A stretch of 64,000 nucleotides of DNA from Bacteroidota bacterium (GCA_024279935.1 JAJRQZ010000181.1:1-64000), one strand, 5' to 3'; shown: positions 25,239-34,849, numbered from the stretch's first letter. Numbers and translations: made by a program. The notes: generated from the letters alone by a model not told the origin.

Positions 25239-26377
25239 TGTTTAAGCGTTTTACAAAAATAATTTCAAGGGAGTTCGACAATTTGGTTTTAGGAATGAGT
25301 TGCGGGACGGGATCCATAATAAATTGTACAACCATTAAGATCCTGGCAATTATTATTGCTATTGTTTTAATTTTTGGCTCATGCGATAAAAATCAAGTCC
25401 CGCTCCCTGCCGGAGAGCTGGAGCATGCTGTTTTTATAGTAAACGAGGGGAATTTCACAGCCGGCAACGCATCGCTGACTTATTACAACCAACAGACAGA
25501 TGAGCTTATCCAGCAGGTTTTTTATCGTAAGAACAATGCGCCTCTGGGCGATGTAGCCAATAGTATTCTCATAGGAACCGGCAACATATTCATTACTGTC
25601 AACAATTCGCATACAGTTTTTAAGATAGATGCGAAAACAGGTATTTACAAGGCAAAAACCGATCAGCTCACATCTCCGAGGAATCTTTTGAAAATAGATG
25701 ACAACAAAGCATTAGTTAGTGATTTATACGAAACCAAGCTCACATTGATAAATATCGACGATATGACGATATTATCGAAAATAAATATCGGCAGGACATC
25801 GGAGAACTTATTGCTGAAAAACAATGAGGTTTTTATCACGAACTGGTCGGCATATAATCAGGAGGCAGAAAACAACATGCTTATGGTACTAAATATTCAA
25901 AGCATGCAAATTGTTGACTCGGTAGTAGTTGGAAAAGAGCCCAACAGCATGGTCATCGATAAGGACGACAATATCTGGGTTTTGTGCAGCGGGGGTTTTA
26001 TGAATGAAGAGAAGCCTGGTTTGTGGAAGATAAATTCCTCGACCCATAAAGTTTTAAAAACCCTTGAGTATGACGACATCGGCACTTCGCCAACAGACTT
26101 GGCCATCAACCCTGCTGGAGACAGCCTCTATTTCATCAACAAAGATGTTTATTCGATGTCGGTAAACGACAACTCGATACCCGGCATCCCGTTAATTGTT
26201 GCTGGCGAAAACCTTAACTTTTATACTTTGGCGATCAGCAACAAAAACCAAATTTACGTGGGCGATGCCAACGACTACAACAAAAGCGGCGACATATTCC
26301 GGTACTCGGCTAAAGGAAAGTTGATCACCTCTTTCAAGGCGGGCATCATACCTGGCGACATTGCTTTTTTGGAGTAA
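25238..26377 (+). CDS. BtuG-like surface lipoprotein (DUF5074 beta-propeller)
   Basis: 379 residues from the coupled ATG at 25238, which overlaps the receptor's TAA (TAATG). A lipobox FGSC places the lipidated cysteine at about residue 49. An alternative ATG at 25295 would give a more usual 30-residue signal. The mature part begins with the family hallmark FIVNEGNFTAGNASLTYYN. Propeller blades follow, such as GDVANSILIGTGNIFITVNN and ISKINIGRTSENLLL-type strands. BtuG proteins of Bacteroides bind B12 very tightly on the cell surface and cap the BtuB receptor. Gene order receptor-BtuG and the upstream riboswitch support the same role here. Confidence 0.88.
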   Translation: MFKRFTKIISREFDNLVLGMSCGTGSIINCTTIKILAIIIAIVLIFGSCDKNQVPLPAGELEHAVFIVNEGNFTAGNASLTYYNQQTDELIQQVFYRKNNAPLGDVANSILIGTGNIFITVNNSHTVFKIDAKTGIYKAKTDQLTSPRNLLKIDDNKALVSDLYETKLTLINIDDMTILSKINIGRTSENLLLKNNEVFITNWSAYNQEAENNMLMVLNIQSMQIVDSVVVGKEPNSMVIDKDDNIWVLCSGGFMNEEKPGLWKINSSTHKVLKTLEYDDIGTSPTDLAINPAGDSLYFINKDVYSMSVNDNSIPGIPLIVAGENLNFYTLAISNKNQIYVGDANDYNKSGDIFRYSAKGKLITSFKAGIIPGDIAFLE

Positions 26378-26422
26378 AATAACGCATGACGGCAAAAGCT
26401 TGAAAAGCAATGGCTAAAACTT

Positions 26423-26430
26423 TACTTTTG
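26423..26430 (+). promoter_or_regulatory. -7 box of the Gre-like gene
   Basis: TACTTTTG, 15 bases before the ATG at 26446. It lies inside an upstream extension of the reading frame (from 26410) and so excludes that extension. Confidence 0.6.
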
Positions 26431-26445
26431 CACAAAAACATCCTC

Positions 26446-26898
26446 ATGACAAATTTAGAGTTAAAGAAGGAATTATTGGATAAATGCATCGAGAAACAAC
26501 TCAAGGCAATTAACGATCTGCAAATGGAAATTGACGAAGCCCAGCGAATGTCGAATGAATACGGACAGCCAAAAGACCGTTACGATGCCTTTAAGACAAA
26601 ACTATTGCGTCAGCGCGATATGTTTGCCCAGCAACAAGCCAAGGCAAATATAGTTATGAACACCCTTCAAAGCATAAACGCGGAAAAGGAACTTAAAAAA
26701 GTAGAATTCGGTGCAGTAGCAATAACCGACAAACAAAACCTTTTTGTTTCGGCAGGTCTGGGAAAAATTGACATCAATGGCAAGCAGTATTTTGCCATAT
26801 CGCCACAAGTACCTATATTTCAGGCTTTAGCCGACAAGAAGCCCGGAGACGGGATTGTTTTCAAGGGCAATAAAATCACATTGACAGATGTTTTCTAA
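26446..26898 (+). CDS. GreA/GreB-like coiled-coil protein
   Basis: 150 residues. The first 70 are charged and helical (LELKKELLDKCIEKQLKAIN and following), suggesting a coiled coil. The C-terminal half has an FKBP-like pattern ending ISPQVPIFQALADKKPGDGI, with a final KITLTDVF. That segment mirrors the GreA/GreB C-terminal domain (ISPxSPLGxALxGKxxGD). Gre factors insert a coiled coil into RNA polymerase to rescue stalled complexes. Such short Bacteroidota members are often mislabelled as 3-oxoacyl-ACP synthase. The acidic tip residues cannot be placed with certainty, so cleavage activity is uncertain. Confidence 0.7.
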   Translation: MTNLELKKELLDKCIEKQLKAINDLQMEIDEAQRMSNEYGQPKDRYDAFKTKLLRQRDMFAQQQAKANIVMNTLQSINAEKELKKVEFGAVAITDKQNLFVSAGLGKIDINGKQYFAISPQVPIFQALADKKPGDGIVFKGNKITLTDVF

Positions 26899-26939
26899 GC
26901 TTTAGGATCGGGTTTTGATGTTGATTAAAAGAAATAAAG

Positions 26940-26947
26940 TATTTTTG
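26940..26947 (+). promoter_or_regulatory. -7 box of the OsmC-family gene
   Basis: TATTTTTG, 16 bases before the ATG at 26964. Confidence 0.5.
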
Positions 26948-26963
26948 CGAAAAATATATAAAC

Positions 26964-27380
26964 ATGGCACAAAAAGTAAATGTTACCTGGGCAAAAGGTA
27001 TGGCCTTCGAGGCGGAAGTAAACAATTTCAAAATAAAGATTGATGCACACGAAAGTGTTGGCGGTACTAATACCGGGCCAACACCAAAACCGCTAACTTT
27101 GGTGTCGCTGGGCGGATGTACCGGCATGGACGTTGTTTCAATACTTGGCAAAATGCGCATCGAGCCCGATTATTTCAATGTCGAAGTTGATGGCGAACTT
27201 ACTGACGAGCACCCGAAATATTACCATAAAATACATATAAGGTATATTTTCAGGGGCAAGAATCTTCCGATGGAAAAGCTGGAAAAGGCAGTAAACCTGT
27301 CACAGGACAGATATTGCGGCGTAAGCGAATTGCTCAAGGGCAAGGCGGAGTTAACACACGAAATCGTAATTGAAGATTAA
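26964..27380 (+). CDS. OsmC-family protein (YhfA-like)
   Basis: 138 residues. OsmC-type proteins are thiol peroxidases or related folds that reduce organic hydroperoxides. The first conserved cysteine is in LVSLGGCTGMDVV at the start of the central helix, and the second is in SQDRYCGVSELL. The N-terminal strand segment is VTWAKGMAFEAEV. The two-cysteine arrangement is intact, so activity is possible. The YhfA subgroup has no firmly established substrate. The gene is monocistronic, with its own -7 box, and lies between unrelated genes. Confidence 0.88.
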   Translation: MAQKVNVTWAKGMAFEAEVNNFKIKIDAHESVGGTNTGPTPKPLTLVSLGGCTGMDVVSILGKMRIEPDYFNVEVDGELTDEHPKYYHKIHIRYIFRGKNLPMEKLEKAVNLSQDRYCGVSELLKGKAELTHEIVIED

Positions 27381-27430
27381 AACATTGTTTTAAGCCGACA
27401 AAAATTGTTGTTTTCTTTTGACTCTTTAAT

Positions 27431-28327
27431 ATGCAAAAATTCGATATCGTAATTCTTACCGAGGACAGATACGACAATGTTGTCGCATCCGATGAGAACG
27501 AAACCAATATATTGCTGGAAGATTCCTTGATTCAAAAGGCATTGGAGGCAAAAGGATTCAAGGTCTTCAGAACTTCCTGGTCTAAGCCCGGTTTTAATTG
27601 GGAATCCGTGCGCTTATTGCTGATAAGGACCACCTGGGATTATTTCGACAGGTTTAACGAGTTTCACAATTGGTTGGAAATAGTAAAAAACAAATCAATA
27701 CTCATAAACCCGTACGAAACATTGAAATGGAATATCGACAAGCATTATCTTATTGATTTAAAGAACAATGGGGTTAATATTCCCAAAACAATCTTTATCG
27801 AGAAAGGAGCGCGAAAAACGCTGGACCAACTTTTTAACGAGTCAGGATGGGAAGAAGCGGTCTTAAAGCCGGCAATTTCAGGTGCGGGACGTCACACATA
27901 TCGCTTAACGAAAGAAAACACTGAGGAAAAGGAAATTATTTTAGACCAGCTCCTTAAACATGAGAGTATGATGTTTCAGGAATTCCAGCAAAATATTTTA
28001 AGCAAGGGCGAGGTGGCCTATATGTTTATGGGCGGCGAGTTTACACATGCCGTCTTGAAGAAAGCAAAACCGGGCGACTTTCGAGTGCAGGATGATTTTG
28101 GGGGATGCGTTGAACCTTATGCGGCCAGTGAAAAAGAACTTGACTTCGCCAGATACGTAATCGATCATTGTGGGGAAAAAACTTTTTATGCCAGGGTTGA
28201 CGTTATTTACGACAACAACAATGAGTTATGCCTTAGCGAATTAGAATTAATCGAACCTGAATTATGGTTCAGATATAATAAGGAAGCAGCGAACAAACTC
28301 GCCCAAGTCATATATGATGAATATTAG
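27431..28327 (+). CDS. ATP-grasp domain protein
   Basis: 298 residues with an ATP-grasp fold as in RimK and glutathione synthetase. The N-terminal region ends RLLLIRTTWDYFDRFNEFHN. The nucleotide-binding strand VLKPAISGAGRHTYRL supplies the lysine and the glycine-rich loop. MFQEFQQN follows, and the metal-binding end is LSELELIEPELWFRYN. These enzymes join a carboxylate to an amine, thiol or hydroxyl group using ATP. The pattern TTWDYFDR resembles the subgroup annotated as cycloserine-biosynthesis-like or hypothetical. No biosynthetic neighbours are present, so the product is unknown. Confidence 0.8.
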   Translation: MQKFDIVILTEDRYDNVVASDENETNILLEDSLIQKALEAKGFKVFRTSWSKPGFNWESVRLLLIRTTWDYFDRFNEFHNWLEIVKNKSILINPYETLKWNIDKHYLIDLKNNGVNIPKTIFIEKGARKTLDQLFNESGWEEAVLKPAISGAGRHTYRLTKENTEEKEIILDQLLKHESMMFQEFQQNILSKGEVAYMFMGGEFTHAVLKKAKPGDFRVQDDFGGCVEPYAASEKELDFARYVIDHCGEKTFYARVDVIYDNNNELCLSELELIEPELWFRYNKEAANKLAQVIYDEY

Positions 28328-28384
28328 CTTTTGTTCATCGTGAAATTAATTTCCCAAATAGTTTTAAGTAATATCAACATTTAA

Positions 28385-28392
28385 TACTTTTG
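28385..28392 (+). promoter_or_regulatory. -7 box of the YebC-family gene
   Basis: TACTTTTG, 22 bases before the ATG at 28415. Confidence 0.55.
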
Positions 28393-28414
28393 CAGACATA
28401 TAAAAATTAATACG

Positions 28415-29125
28415 ATGGGAAGAGCATTTGAATATAGAAAAGCGGCAAAAATGAAGAGATGGGGTCAGATGTCAAAGATTTTCCCACGGCTGGGCAAAGC
28501 GATTACCCTGGCCGCAAAAGAGGGCGGCCCGGATCCCGACATGAACGCCAAGCTAAGGCATGCCATCCAAGCCGCAAAAGCACAGAACATGCCAAAAGAC
28601 AATATCGACTCGGCTATAAAAAGGGCAAGCGGCAAGGATGCCGATACAGTCATCGAGGTAAATTATGAAGGAAAAGGGCCCCATGGCATTCTTGTTTTTA
28701 TCGAATGCGCCACTGACAACACAACCCGGACGGTTGCCAATGTCAAATCGTATTTCAACAAGGCTGGCGGCTCTTTCGTGCCAACAGGATCCTTGGAGTT
28801 TATGTTTAACCGTAAAGCCGTTTTCGAATTTGACAAGACCGAAGAAATGGATATCGAGGAACTTGAACTGGAACTTATCGATGCAGGTTTGGAAAAAATT
28901 GAAGTTGATGACGGCACAGTTAGCGTTCAAGCCGATTATCATGATTACGGAAGTCTTTCAGACGCATTGGAGAGCCTTAAGATCGACGTCAAAAACTCTA
29001 GTTTACAACGATTCCCCACTTCTCCAGTTGAATTCGACGATGAGCAGATGATAGAAATTGAAAAATTCCTCGACAAGATTGAAGAAGACGAAGATGTATT
29101 GGAGGTTTATACCAATATGGCCTAA
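28415..29125 (+). CDS. YebC/PmpR-family translation or transcription factor
   Basis: 236 residues of the YebC/TACO1 family. Members are linked to transcriptional control (PmpR) and to translation of proline-rich stretches. Visible features are the [15 protein letters not shown]-terminus, the conserved [20 protein letters not shown] and [17 protein letters not shown]-type segments, and a C-terminal domain ending [14 protein letters not shown]. The N-terminus [16 protein letters not shown] differs from the classical MAGHSKW form and fits the second YebC subgroup. The gene has its own -7 box and a strong terminator. Confidence 0.93.
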   Translation: MGRAFEYRKAAKMKRWGQMSKIFPRLGKAITLAAKEGGPDPDMNAKLRHAIQAAKAQNMPKDNIDSAIKRASGKDADTVIEVNYEGKGPHGILVFIECATDNTTRTVANVKSYFNKAGGSFVPTGSLEFMFNRKAVFEFDKTEEMDIEELELELIDAGLEKIEVDDGTVSVQADYHDYGSLSDALESLKIDVKNSSLQRFPTSPVEFDDEQMIEIEKFLDKIEEDEDVLEVYTNMA

Positions 29126-29144
29126 GGTTTTTCTTTAAGGATAC

Positions 29145-29173
29145 AAGCGTTTGAGATTCAAACGCTTTTTTTA
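29145..29173 (+). terminator. Intrinsic terminator after the YebC-family gene
   Basis: A 10-bp stem AAGCGTTTGA/TCAAACGCTT with a 3-base loop, followed by T7. It overlaps the 3' end of the convergent prmC gene by three bases. Confidence 0.88.
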
Positions 29174-30034
29174 TGACTTTAAAGCCGAGACCATCCTGTC
29201 CTTTCCGTTAATATCCTTATAAACACTCACATTATTATATGAGTTATCCTCAAGCATAAGTTTAACATCTGAGGCAAAGGCTTCATTTATCTCAAAATAC
29301 AAGCTGCCTCCGGGCTTTAAGTTCACGGCAGCAAATCCAACAACGGCCTTATAAAACAGCAAAGGGTTGTCATCCTCCACAAAAAGTGCTATATGGGGCT
29401 CATGTTCAAGCACATTGGCTTTCATCAGGGCTTCTTCGGAACGGGTAATATAGGGTGGGTTAGATACTATAATATCGAATTCCTGCTCCCATTCATGAGC
29501 GGGGTTATGAATATCGTCGGACACAAAGTTAATTTCAAGCTTATTGATCCTTGCATTTTCGGTCGCTAGTCTCAGGGCATTTTTTGATATGTCCAAGGCC
29601 GACACGCTTGCGCTGTTGAGGTTTTTTGCCAAAGCAAGGGCAATGCAGCCCGACCCGGTACCAATATCCAAGACAATCAAATTCGGCTTGGTTTCATTCT
29701 TTGTGATAAGGACAATCAGTTCCTCAGTCTCCGGCCTGGGGATCAAAACATTGTCATTTAGTTTTATCCTCAAGTCCAGAAACTCCGTCTCGCCGATAAT
29801 ATATTGTACTGGCTTGTTCCTTTTTAAATCCTTTACTGCATTGTGCATCCTCAACATCTCCGATTCGCTCAGCCTAAAGTCATATCTTACGGCTTGTTCG
29901 CTGCGCCGCAAACCGAAAAGAAAATAAATCAACATATTCAGCAACTGCCTTGATTCGTTTTCGCCGTAAATTGATGCCAATTCACCTATATAATTTCTCT
30001 TTAAGTCGGACAAACGATTATTTTTCCACAACAT
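29171..30034 (-). CDS. prmC: Peptide chain release factor N5-glutamine methyltransferase PrmC
   Basis: 287 residues. PrmC methylates the glutamine of the GGQ motif in release factors RF1 and RF2. An N-terminal helical domain of about 90 residues is followed by the SAM-binding loop VLDIGTGSGCIALALA. The catalytic motif is IVSNPPYITRSE, and a second conserved region is DIVLIPRPETEEL-like (seen here as NVLIPRPETEEL). The minus-strand -7 box lies 18 bases upstream. No release factor gene is adjacent in this window. Confidence 0.94.
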   Translation of the reverse strand: MLWKNNRLSDLKRNYIGELASIYGENESRQLLNMLIYFLFGLRRSEQAVRYDFRLSESEMLRMHNAVKDLKRNKPVQYIIGETEFLDLRIKLNDNVLIPRPETEELIVLITKNETKPNLIVLDIGTGSGCIALALAKNLNSASVSALDISKNALRLATENARINKLEINFVSDDIHNPAHEWEQEFDIIVSNPPYITRSEEALMKANVLEHEPHIALFVEDDNPLLFYKAVVGFAAVNLKPGGSLYFEINEAFASDVKLMLEDNSYNNVSVYKDINGKDRMVSALKS

Positions 30035-30052
30035 GATTCAAGGTTGAGGGCG

Positions 30053-30060
30053 CAAATCTA
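30053..30060 (-). promoter_or_regulatory. -7 box of prmC
   Basis: TAGATTTG on the minus strand, 18 bases before the ATG at 30034. Confidence 0.5.
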
Positions 30061-30351
30061 CAAGCTTCTGTCCAATTAAAAACCTACATTAACGCATTTA
30101 CACAGTAATTTTAATGATAGCATCGCTATTTTTAACGGATTAACGGGTCAATATTATGCTTTTGGCCTTATAAACAACTTTAGTTCAAACAATATTGTCA
30201 ATAATGTAATTTATTTTTAATAAAAACTAAATAATTATTAAATTTGCCTCCGTTGAGGTCTTAATTGCGTTTAACGAGATATGCAATTATGTTTAATTAT
30301 AGTTTCAGCCAATATCAAATTATTTTATCCGCAATGATTATATTAAATAAG
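30061..30351 (+). other. Intergenic region upstream of the PKD-domain gene
   Basis: About 290 AT-rich bases between divergent genes. It holds the -7 box TAAATTTG at 30239-30246 and a leader of about 105 bases before the ATG at 30352. I see no stable hairpin or riboswitch in the leader. Confidence 0.45.
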
Positions 30352-32808
30352 ATGAAATACCTGATAATTTTTGTTTTCACATTAATTTCAGGCATTTCAA
30401 TAGCGCAGACGCCCACGGATCAGGACTGCCTCGGTGCGATTCCTGTTTGTCAGGACACTTATATTCAGCCAAACTCTTATTCGGGTACGGGCAACTATCC
30501 CAACGAGATACCTACCAGTGGTTCTTGCCCGGGGAATTGCTTACAATCAGGTGAGAAAAACGATGTTTGGTATATCTTCACGGTTCAAACGGGAGGTTTA
30601 TTATCGTTTACCATTACACCGAATAATATGGCAAACGACTACGATTGGGCAGTTTACAGCCTGAACGACTATAAATGCCAGGACATTTATTCACATGTCT
30701 CACAAATGCAGGTTAGTTGCAATTACTCCGGGACAAAAGGCATTACAGGGCCAAACGGGAATACGAACCAAAGTTGCCAAAGTGCTACCGGGAGCCCTTA
30801 TTGCGATGAGATACCTGTTTTTGAGGGTGAGACCTATGTTATTAACATTAGTAATTACTCCAGTTCACAGGCAGGCTATACATTGGATTTCACTGCTTCC
30901 ACCGCACAAATTTACGATGACGTACCACCCGAAATAGTTAGTGTTGAAACGGATGATATTATTTGTGGCACAACTGAGATAAGCTTTGATTTCTCGGAGA
31001 AAGTAATGTGCAGTACTGTCCAGCCGAGCAATTTCAATCTCACCGGCCCTGGAGGCCCCTATACTATCGATGATGTTTGGGGAGACGATTGCGAGATAGG
31101 AGGCGAAACTGAAAAAACCTGGCACATGAGCTTTACCCCCCCTATTCAACAAAGCGGCGAATATGCAATTGAGATTAAACCGTTGAGCTTCATACAAGAT
31201 GCTTGCGGCAACAATGCGATGGTTCAGTCATTTGCTTTTAATGTAGATTTAAACTCACCTATCGCGGATGCGGGCGAAGACATCGATATTGCATATTCAG
31301 GTGTAACAACCCTTGACGGAGGCGCCACAGGTGGTTCGGGGGACTACTCATATACATGGACGCCTCTCGACAAGCTGGAAGACCCTTATATTGAAGACCC
31401 TACAACAGTTAACCTTACGCAAAGCACAGGTTTTACACTGACCGTAACAGATGATAACTCAACATGTCAGAGTTCCGACCAAATGATGGTAAATATTGTC
31501 GGGGGGCCCATGAGCGTCGATGCTGTTGCAAGCCCTTCGTCCGTTTGCAGCGGCGACCAAACAGATTTGCTTGCCAGTATAGATGGCGGTAGCGGCAACT
31601 TCACATACGTCTGGACCTCGGACCCGGCAGGATTCAGTTCCGATATAGCAAACCCTTCGGCTAGTCCTTTGGTTACCACCACTTATTTGGTTGAGGTAAA
31701 CGATGGCTTTACTGTCATCAACGCACAGGTTACCGTAACAGTTTTGCCGAAACCTATTATTAGTGCGGGTAACGACCAGGTTATAAACGTAGGAACAAAT
31801 ACAAACCTGGAAGGATCAGCGACCAGCGGTCAAGCCCCTTACAGTTTTTTATGGGAGCCCTCAATAATGATCGACGGGCCGAACGATATAGCAAATCCGC
31901 TTACCCTTATCTTGACAGAGCCACAAAACTACACCCTTCAGCTAAGCGATGCGAATGGTTGCTATGGGGATCCTGACCTAGTGCTCATAAACACGGCAGG
32001 TGATGGATTGTCCGTATTTCCTCAGTCGAACCCAATGGAATTATGTATCGGCCAGTCGGCAACTTTGAACGCCAACGCTCTTGGCGGCGGCGGCAATTAT
32101 ACGATCTCATGGACGAGTAGCGTTCCGGGATGGACTGCAAATGGCGACAATATTGTCATAACGCCAACAGAAACAACGACTTATTATGCTGAGGTTACCG
32201 ATGGCTACACAACTGCAAGCAATCATATCGTTGTTCCTGTACATCCGTTGCCAGTCATTGACCTGGTTCCTTCCGGTTACCCCACCATTGGGCCGGACAC
32301 GATAGCAGTTTGTGTCAGGGACACGGTAGTGCTTGATGCAGGAGACGAAAACAATCCCCCTGTCATGGAGTATCTATGGTCGAACAATCTTTCAGACAGA
32401 TACCTTATTGCGCAAACAAACGGCAGCTGGATTGATTTCCAGACTCATTCGGTTAATGTTACCAACCCTTTGACAACTTGCTCGGACTCATCTGATATAA
32501 CCATCATCTTCGATTTCAACCAATGTGAGATAAGCGTTGAGGAGATCGGTTCCTTATCGAACAACATCTCCTTAACACCAAACCCGACCAGTGGGATTAT
32601 CAATATTGATATCACTGATATAACAGGGCTGATAGATTTAGCGATAATGGACATAACAGGAAAAGTGATATTATCCAGAAAGAACATCAAAGTTGAAAGC
32701 ATAAGCTTTCGGGAACAAATTGACTTGCGGACAAAACCTGCCGGGGTTTACCTTCTTCGGGTGAAACATTCCTCAGGCGAATATTACTCCAGGATAATTA
32801 AGCATTAG
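30352..32808 (+). CDS. T9SS type A sorted protein with PKD/Ig-like domains
   Basis: About 818 residues. I chose the ATG at 30352, where a standard signal peptide begins (MKYLIIFVFTLISGISIAQ). The N-terminal 180 residues have paired cysteines and WYIFTVQTGGLLSFTITPNN, a beta-sandwich pattern common in this phylum's surface proteins. An Ig-like segment follows (about 190-300). At least four PKD-like repeats come next, recognisable by a glycine-rich core and a Y-x-W-T ending (YSYTWTP, FTYVWTS, YSFLWEP, YTISWTS). The C-terminal 80 residues form a type A sorting domain (SLTPNPTSGIINI, KPAGVYLLRV). It is likely a surface adhesin-like protein and is followed by another T9SS cargo gene. Confidence 0.88.
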   Translation: MKYLIIFVFTLISGISIAQTPTDQDCLGAIPVCQDTYIQPNSYSGTGNYPNEIPTSGSCPGNCLQSGEKNDVWYIFTVQTGGLLSFTITPNNMANDYDWAVYSLNDYKCQDIYSHVSQMQVSCNYSGTKGITGPNGNTNQSCQSATGSPYCDEIPVFEGETYVINISNYSSSQAGYTLDFTASTAQIYDDVPPEIVSVETDDIICGTTEISFDFSEKVMCSTVQPSNFNLTGPGGPYTIDDVWGDDCEIGGETEKTWHMSFTPPIQQSGEYAIEIKPLSFIQDACGNNAMVQSFAFNVDLNSPIADAGEDIDIAYSGVTTLDGGATGGSGDYSYTWTPLDKLEDPYIEDPTTVNLTQSTGFTLTVTDDNSTCQSSDQMMVNIVGGPMSVDAVASPSSVCSGDQTDLLASIDGGSGNFTYVWTSDPAGFSSDIANPSASPLVTTTYLVEVNDGFTVINAQVTVTVLPKPIISAGNDQVINVGTNTNLEGSATSGQAPYSFLWEPSIMIDGPNDIANPLTLILTEPQNYTLQLSDANGCYGDPDLVLINTAGDGLSVFPQSNPMELCIGQSATLNANALGGGGNYTISWTSSVPGWTANGDNIVITPTETTTYYAEVTDGYTTASNHIVVPVHPLPVIDLVPSGYPTIGPDTIAVCVRDTVVLDAGDENNPPVMEYLWSNNLSDRYLIAQTNGSWIDFQTHSVNVTNPLTTCSDSSDITIIFDFNQCEISVEEIGSLSNNISLTPNPTSGIINIDITDITGLIDLAIMDITGKVILSRKNIKVESISFREQIDLRTKPAGVYLLRVKHSSGEYYSRIIKH

Positions 32809-32854
32809 TTAAAGTTCATTGAAGAAAAACCAGTTTAAAATTTATAATCACCGG

Positions 32855-34834
32855 ATGAAAAAATCTAAGAATTCAACCATAAAGCGAATCCTAGCTATAG
32901 TAATATCAGCGTTTTTATTTCAGGCATATATTTATGGTCAAACAAGTTGCGACTACAAACTTCCACGTCAGGCGGAGAACTGGGTATTCGGGAATAGTGC
33001 ATTGATAAGCTTTGCCAATGGGGATGCAAATGCATCGGTTGCGGCATTAAGCTTTGAATTCCCAAACGGCACATCGGCCATTAGCGATGCCAATGGGAAC
33101 TTAAAGCTTTTCTCAAACGGGATGATTGTTAAGAACGGCGGATTTTATACAATAACCAACGGTACTGACCTGAAAGGCAATAGTTCTGCCTCGCAATCTT
33201 CGATTATCATACCGCAACCCGGCAGTTCGACTAAATATTATGTCTTTACGGTCGATATGTATATTCCTCCGGTTTTTACCGACGGGATTAATTATTCGAT
33301 TGCTGAGCTACTGGTGTCCGGAGGCTCTAGCATTACCTCCAAAAATAATATCTTGTTAAATGAGAACGCCCAGAAAATAACTGCAACCAAGCATTCCAAC
33401 GGCAGGGATTTCTGGGTAGTAGCCCACGGTTTTGGCGACAACAAAGGCAATAAGTTTTACTCTTATCTGCTAAACGACAGCATATTAATCACAAATCCCG
33501 TTATCACGAGCATGGGGCATCCCCAGAATGGAAACATAAATTCCAATAATGGCGCCGGATCGATGAAGATCTCACCCGACGGCACGAAACTTGCCCTGGT
33601 CATCCCTGATGACGGGGTGGTCGAAATTTATGATTTTAATAACTCAAGCGGGAAGGTCAGCAACTTGAAAAGCAGTGCTCCCGGTCAGTTTACTTATGCC
33701 AATGGAATAGAATTCTCACCTGACAATAGCAAGCTTTATTTTACTATATCGCCATTAGGCGACGGAACCAATTATTTATATCAGGTAGATTTATCGCAAG
33801 CTGATCCTTTTACAAGCCCATTCGTCGTTCACCAGTTCAATGTGGGAGGAAGCGGCGATAGCTTGCTTGGCGCGCTACAATTAGCAACCGACGGGAAAAT
33901 ATATGCTGCTAAATATAAGATAGGAGCAAATGTAAAAGCTAGCCTGGGAGTAGTCTATAACCCGAACAGGCCACAATCAGCATGTAATTATAACGAGTTG
34001 AGCCATTCAGCGAACAACGGGCTGTTCCTGGAAGGAGGATACAGCCTTATCGGCCTTCCCAACTTTGTGTCCTCATATCTTGACATACCTCATTTTTATT
34101 ATATCAACAAATGCCATAAGGATACCACCAAGATAACAATCCGTAACAAGGCCAATATAGACAATGCCGATTGGGATTTCGGCGACCCCGCAGGAAATCA
34201 GGTTATTACGGACGAACTAAACCCTGGGTTTGTTTATAGCGGCCCCGGAGACTATACTATTAGCCTAACCGAGAATTATGGTGCCGAGCAGTATGTCTAT
34301 AGCAGGGATATTAGAATCAACGCCCTACCGGATATAGTTCTGGCTGGTGGCGTGGACACTCTTTTCATACTCGAGACCTCCTCTATCCAACTTGATGCAG
34401 GAGAATGGGATTTTTATAAGTGGTCTCCCGGCGGAAGCGCCGAAAGATATCTTGATGTTACCGGCGAAGGACTATATTCGGTCATGGTTACCGACTCGAA
34501 CTGTTGTAAAAACACTGATTCGGTTTATGTAAAATATGCCAAGATAAACTTCCCTACCGCCTTCAACCCGAAAAGCAACATAATTTCAAATTCGGAGTTT
34601 AAAATTGTTGGCCGGTTTGGCGGATTTAAATCTTTTAAGCTAAGCATATTCAACCGATGGGGTCAATTATTGTTTGAAACCGATGATCCGTCAAACGGCT
34701 GGGACGGAACATATAAAGGTCAGGAATCGCCTGTTGGGACTTATGTTTATTCAGCAATATTCGAAAGCTACGAAACATCCGTCCAAGCGAGCATGGTAGT
34801 TAAGAAAAGAGGCACCCTTACGCTCTTGCGCTGA
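32855..34834 (+). CDS. Gliding-motility-associated C-terminal domain (T9SS type B) protein
   Basis: About 659 residues with a signal peptide (ILAIVISAFLFQAYIYGQ). The first 400 residues form a WD-like or lactonase-like propeller, starting with the family pattern NWVFGNSALISFANGD and including GAGSMKISPDGTKLALVIPD and GIEFSPDNSKLYF. A PKD-like domain follows (WDFGDPAG, NPGFVYSGPGDYTISL). The last 90 residues are a type B sorting domain: FPTAFNPKSN, SIFNRWGQLLFETDD, GWDGTYKGQ and PVGTYVYS. I chose the ATG at 32855, 46 bases after the preceding stop. An upstream TTG at 32819 would lengthen the signal region unnaturally. It probably shares a transcript with the PKD gene upstream. Confidence 0.9.
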   Translation: MKKSKNSTIKRILAIVISAFLFQAYIYGQTSCDYKLPRQAENWVFGNSALISFANGDANASVAALSFEFPNGTSAISDANGNLKLFSNGMIVKNGGFYTITNGTDLKGNSSASQSSIIIPQPGSSTKYYVFTVDMYIPPVFTDGINYSIAELLVSGGSSITSKNNILLNENAQKITATKHSNGRDFWVVAHGFGDNKGNKFYSYLLNDSILITNPVITSMGHPQNGNINSNNGAGSMKISPDGTKLALVIPDDGVVEIYDFNNSSGKVSNLKSSAPGQFTYANGIEFSPDNSKLYFTISPLGDGTNYLYQVDLSQADPFTSPFVVHQFNVGGSGDSLLGALQLATDGKIYAAKYKIGANVKASLGVVYNPNRPQSACNYNELSHSANNGLFLEGGYSLIGLPNFVSSYLDIPHFYYINKCHKDTTKITIRNKANIDNADWDFGDPAGNQVITDELNPGFVYSGPGDYTISLTENYGAEQYVYSRDIRINALPDIVLAGGVDTLFILETSSIQLDAGEWDFYKWSPGGSAERYLDVTGEGLYSVMVTDSNCCKNTDSVYVKYAKINFPTAFNPKSNIISNSEFKIVGRFGGFKSFKLSIFNRWGQLLFETDDPSNGWDGTYKGQESPVGTYVYSAIFESYETSVQASMVVKKRGTLTLLR

Positions 34835-34849
34835 TTATTATAAAAAGTT

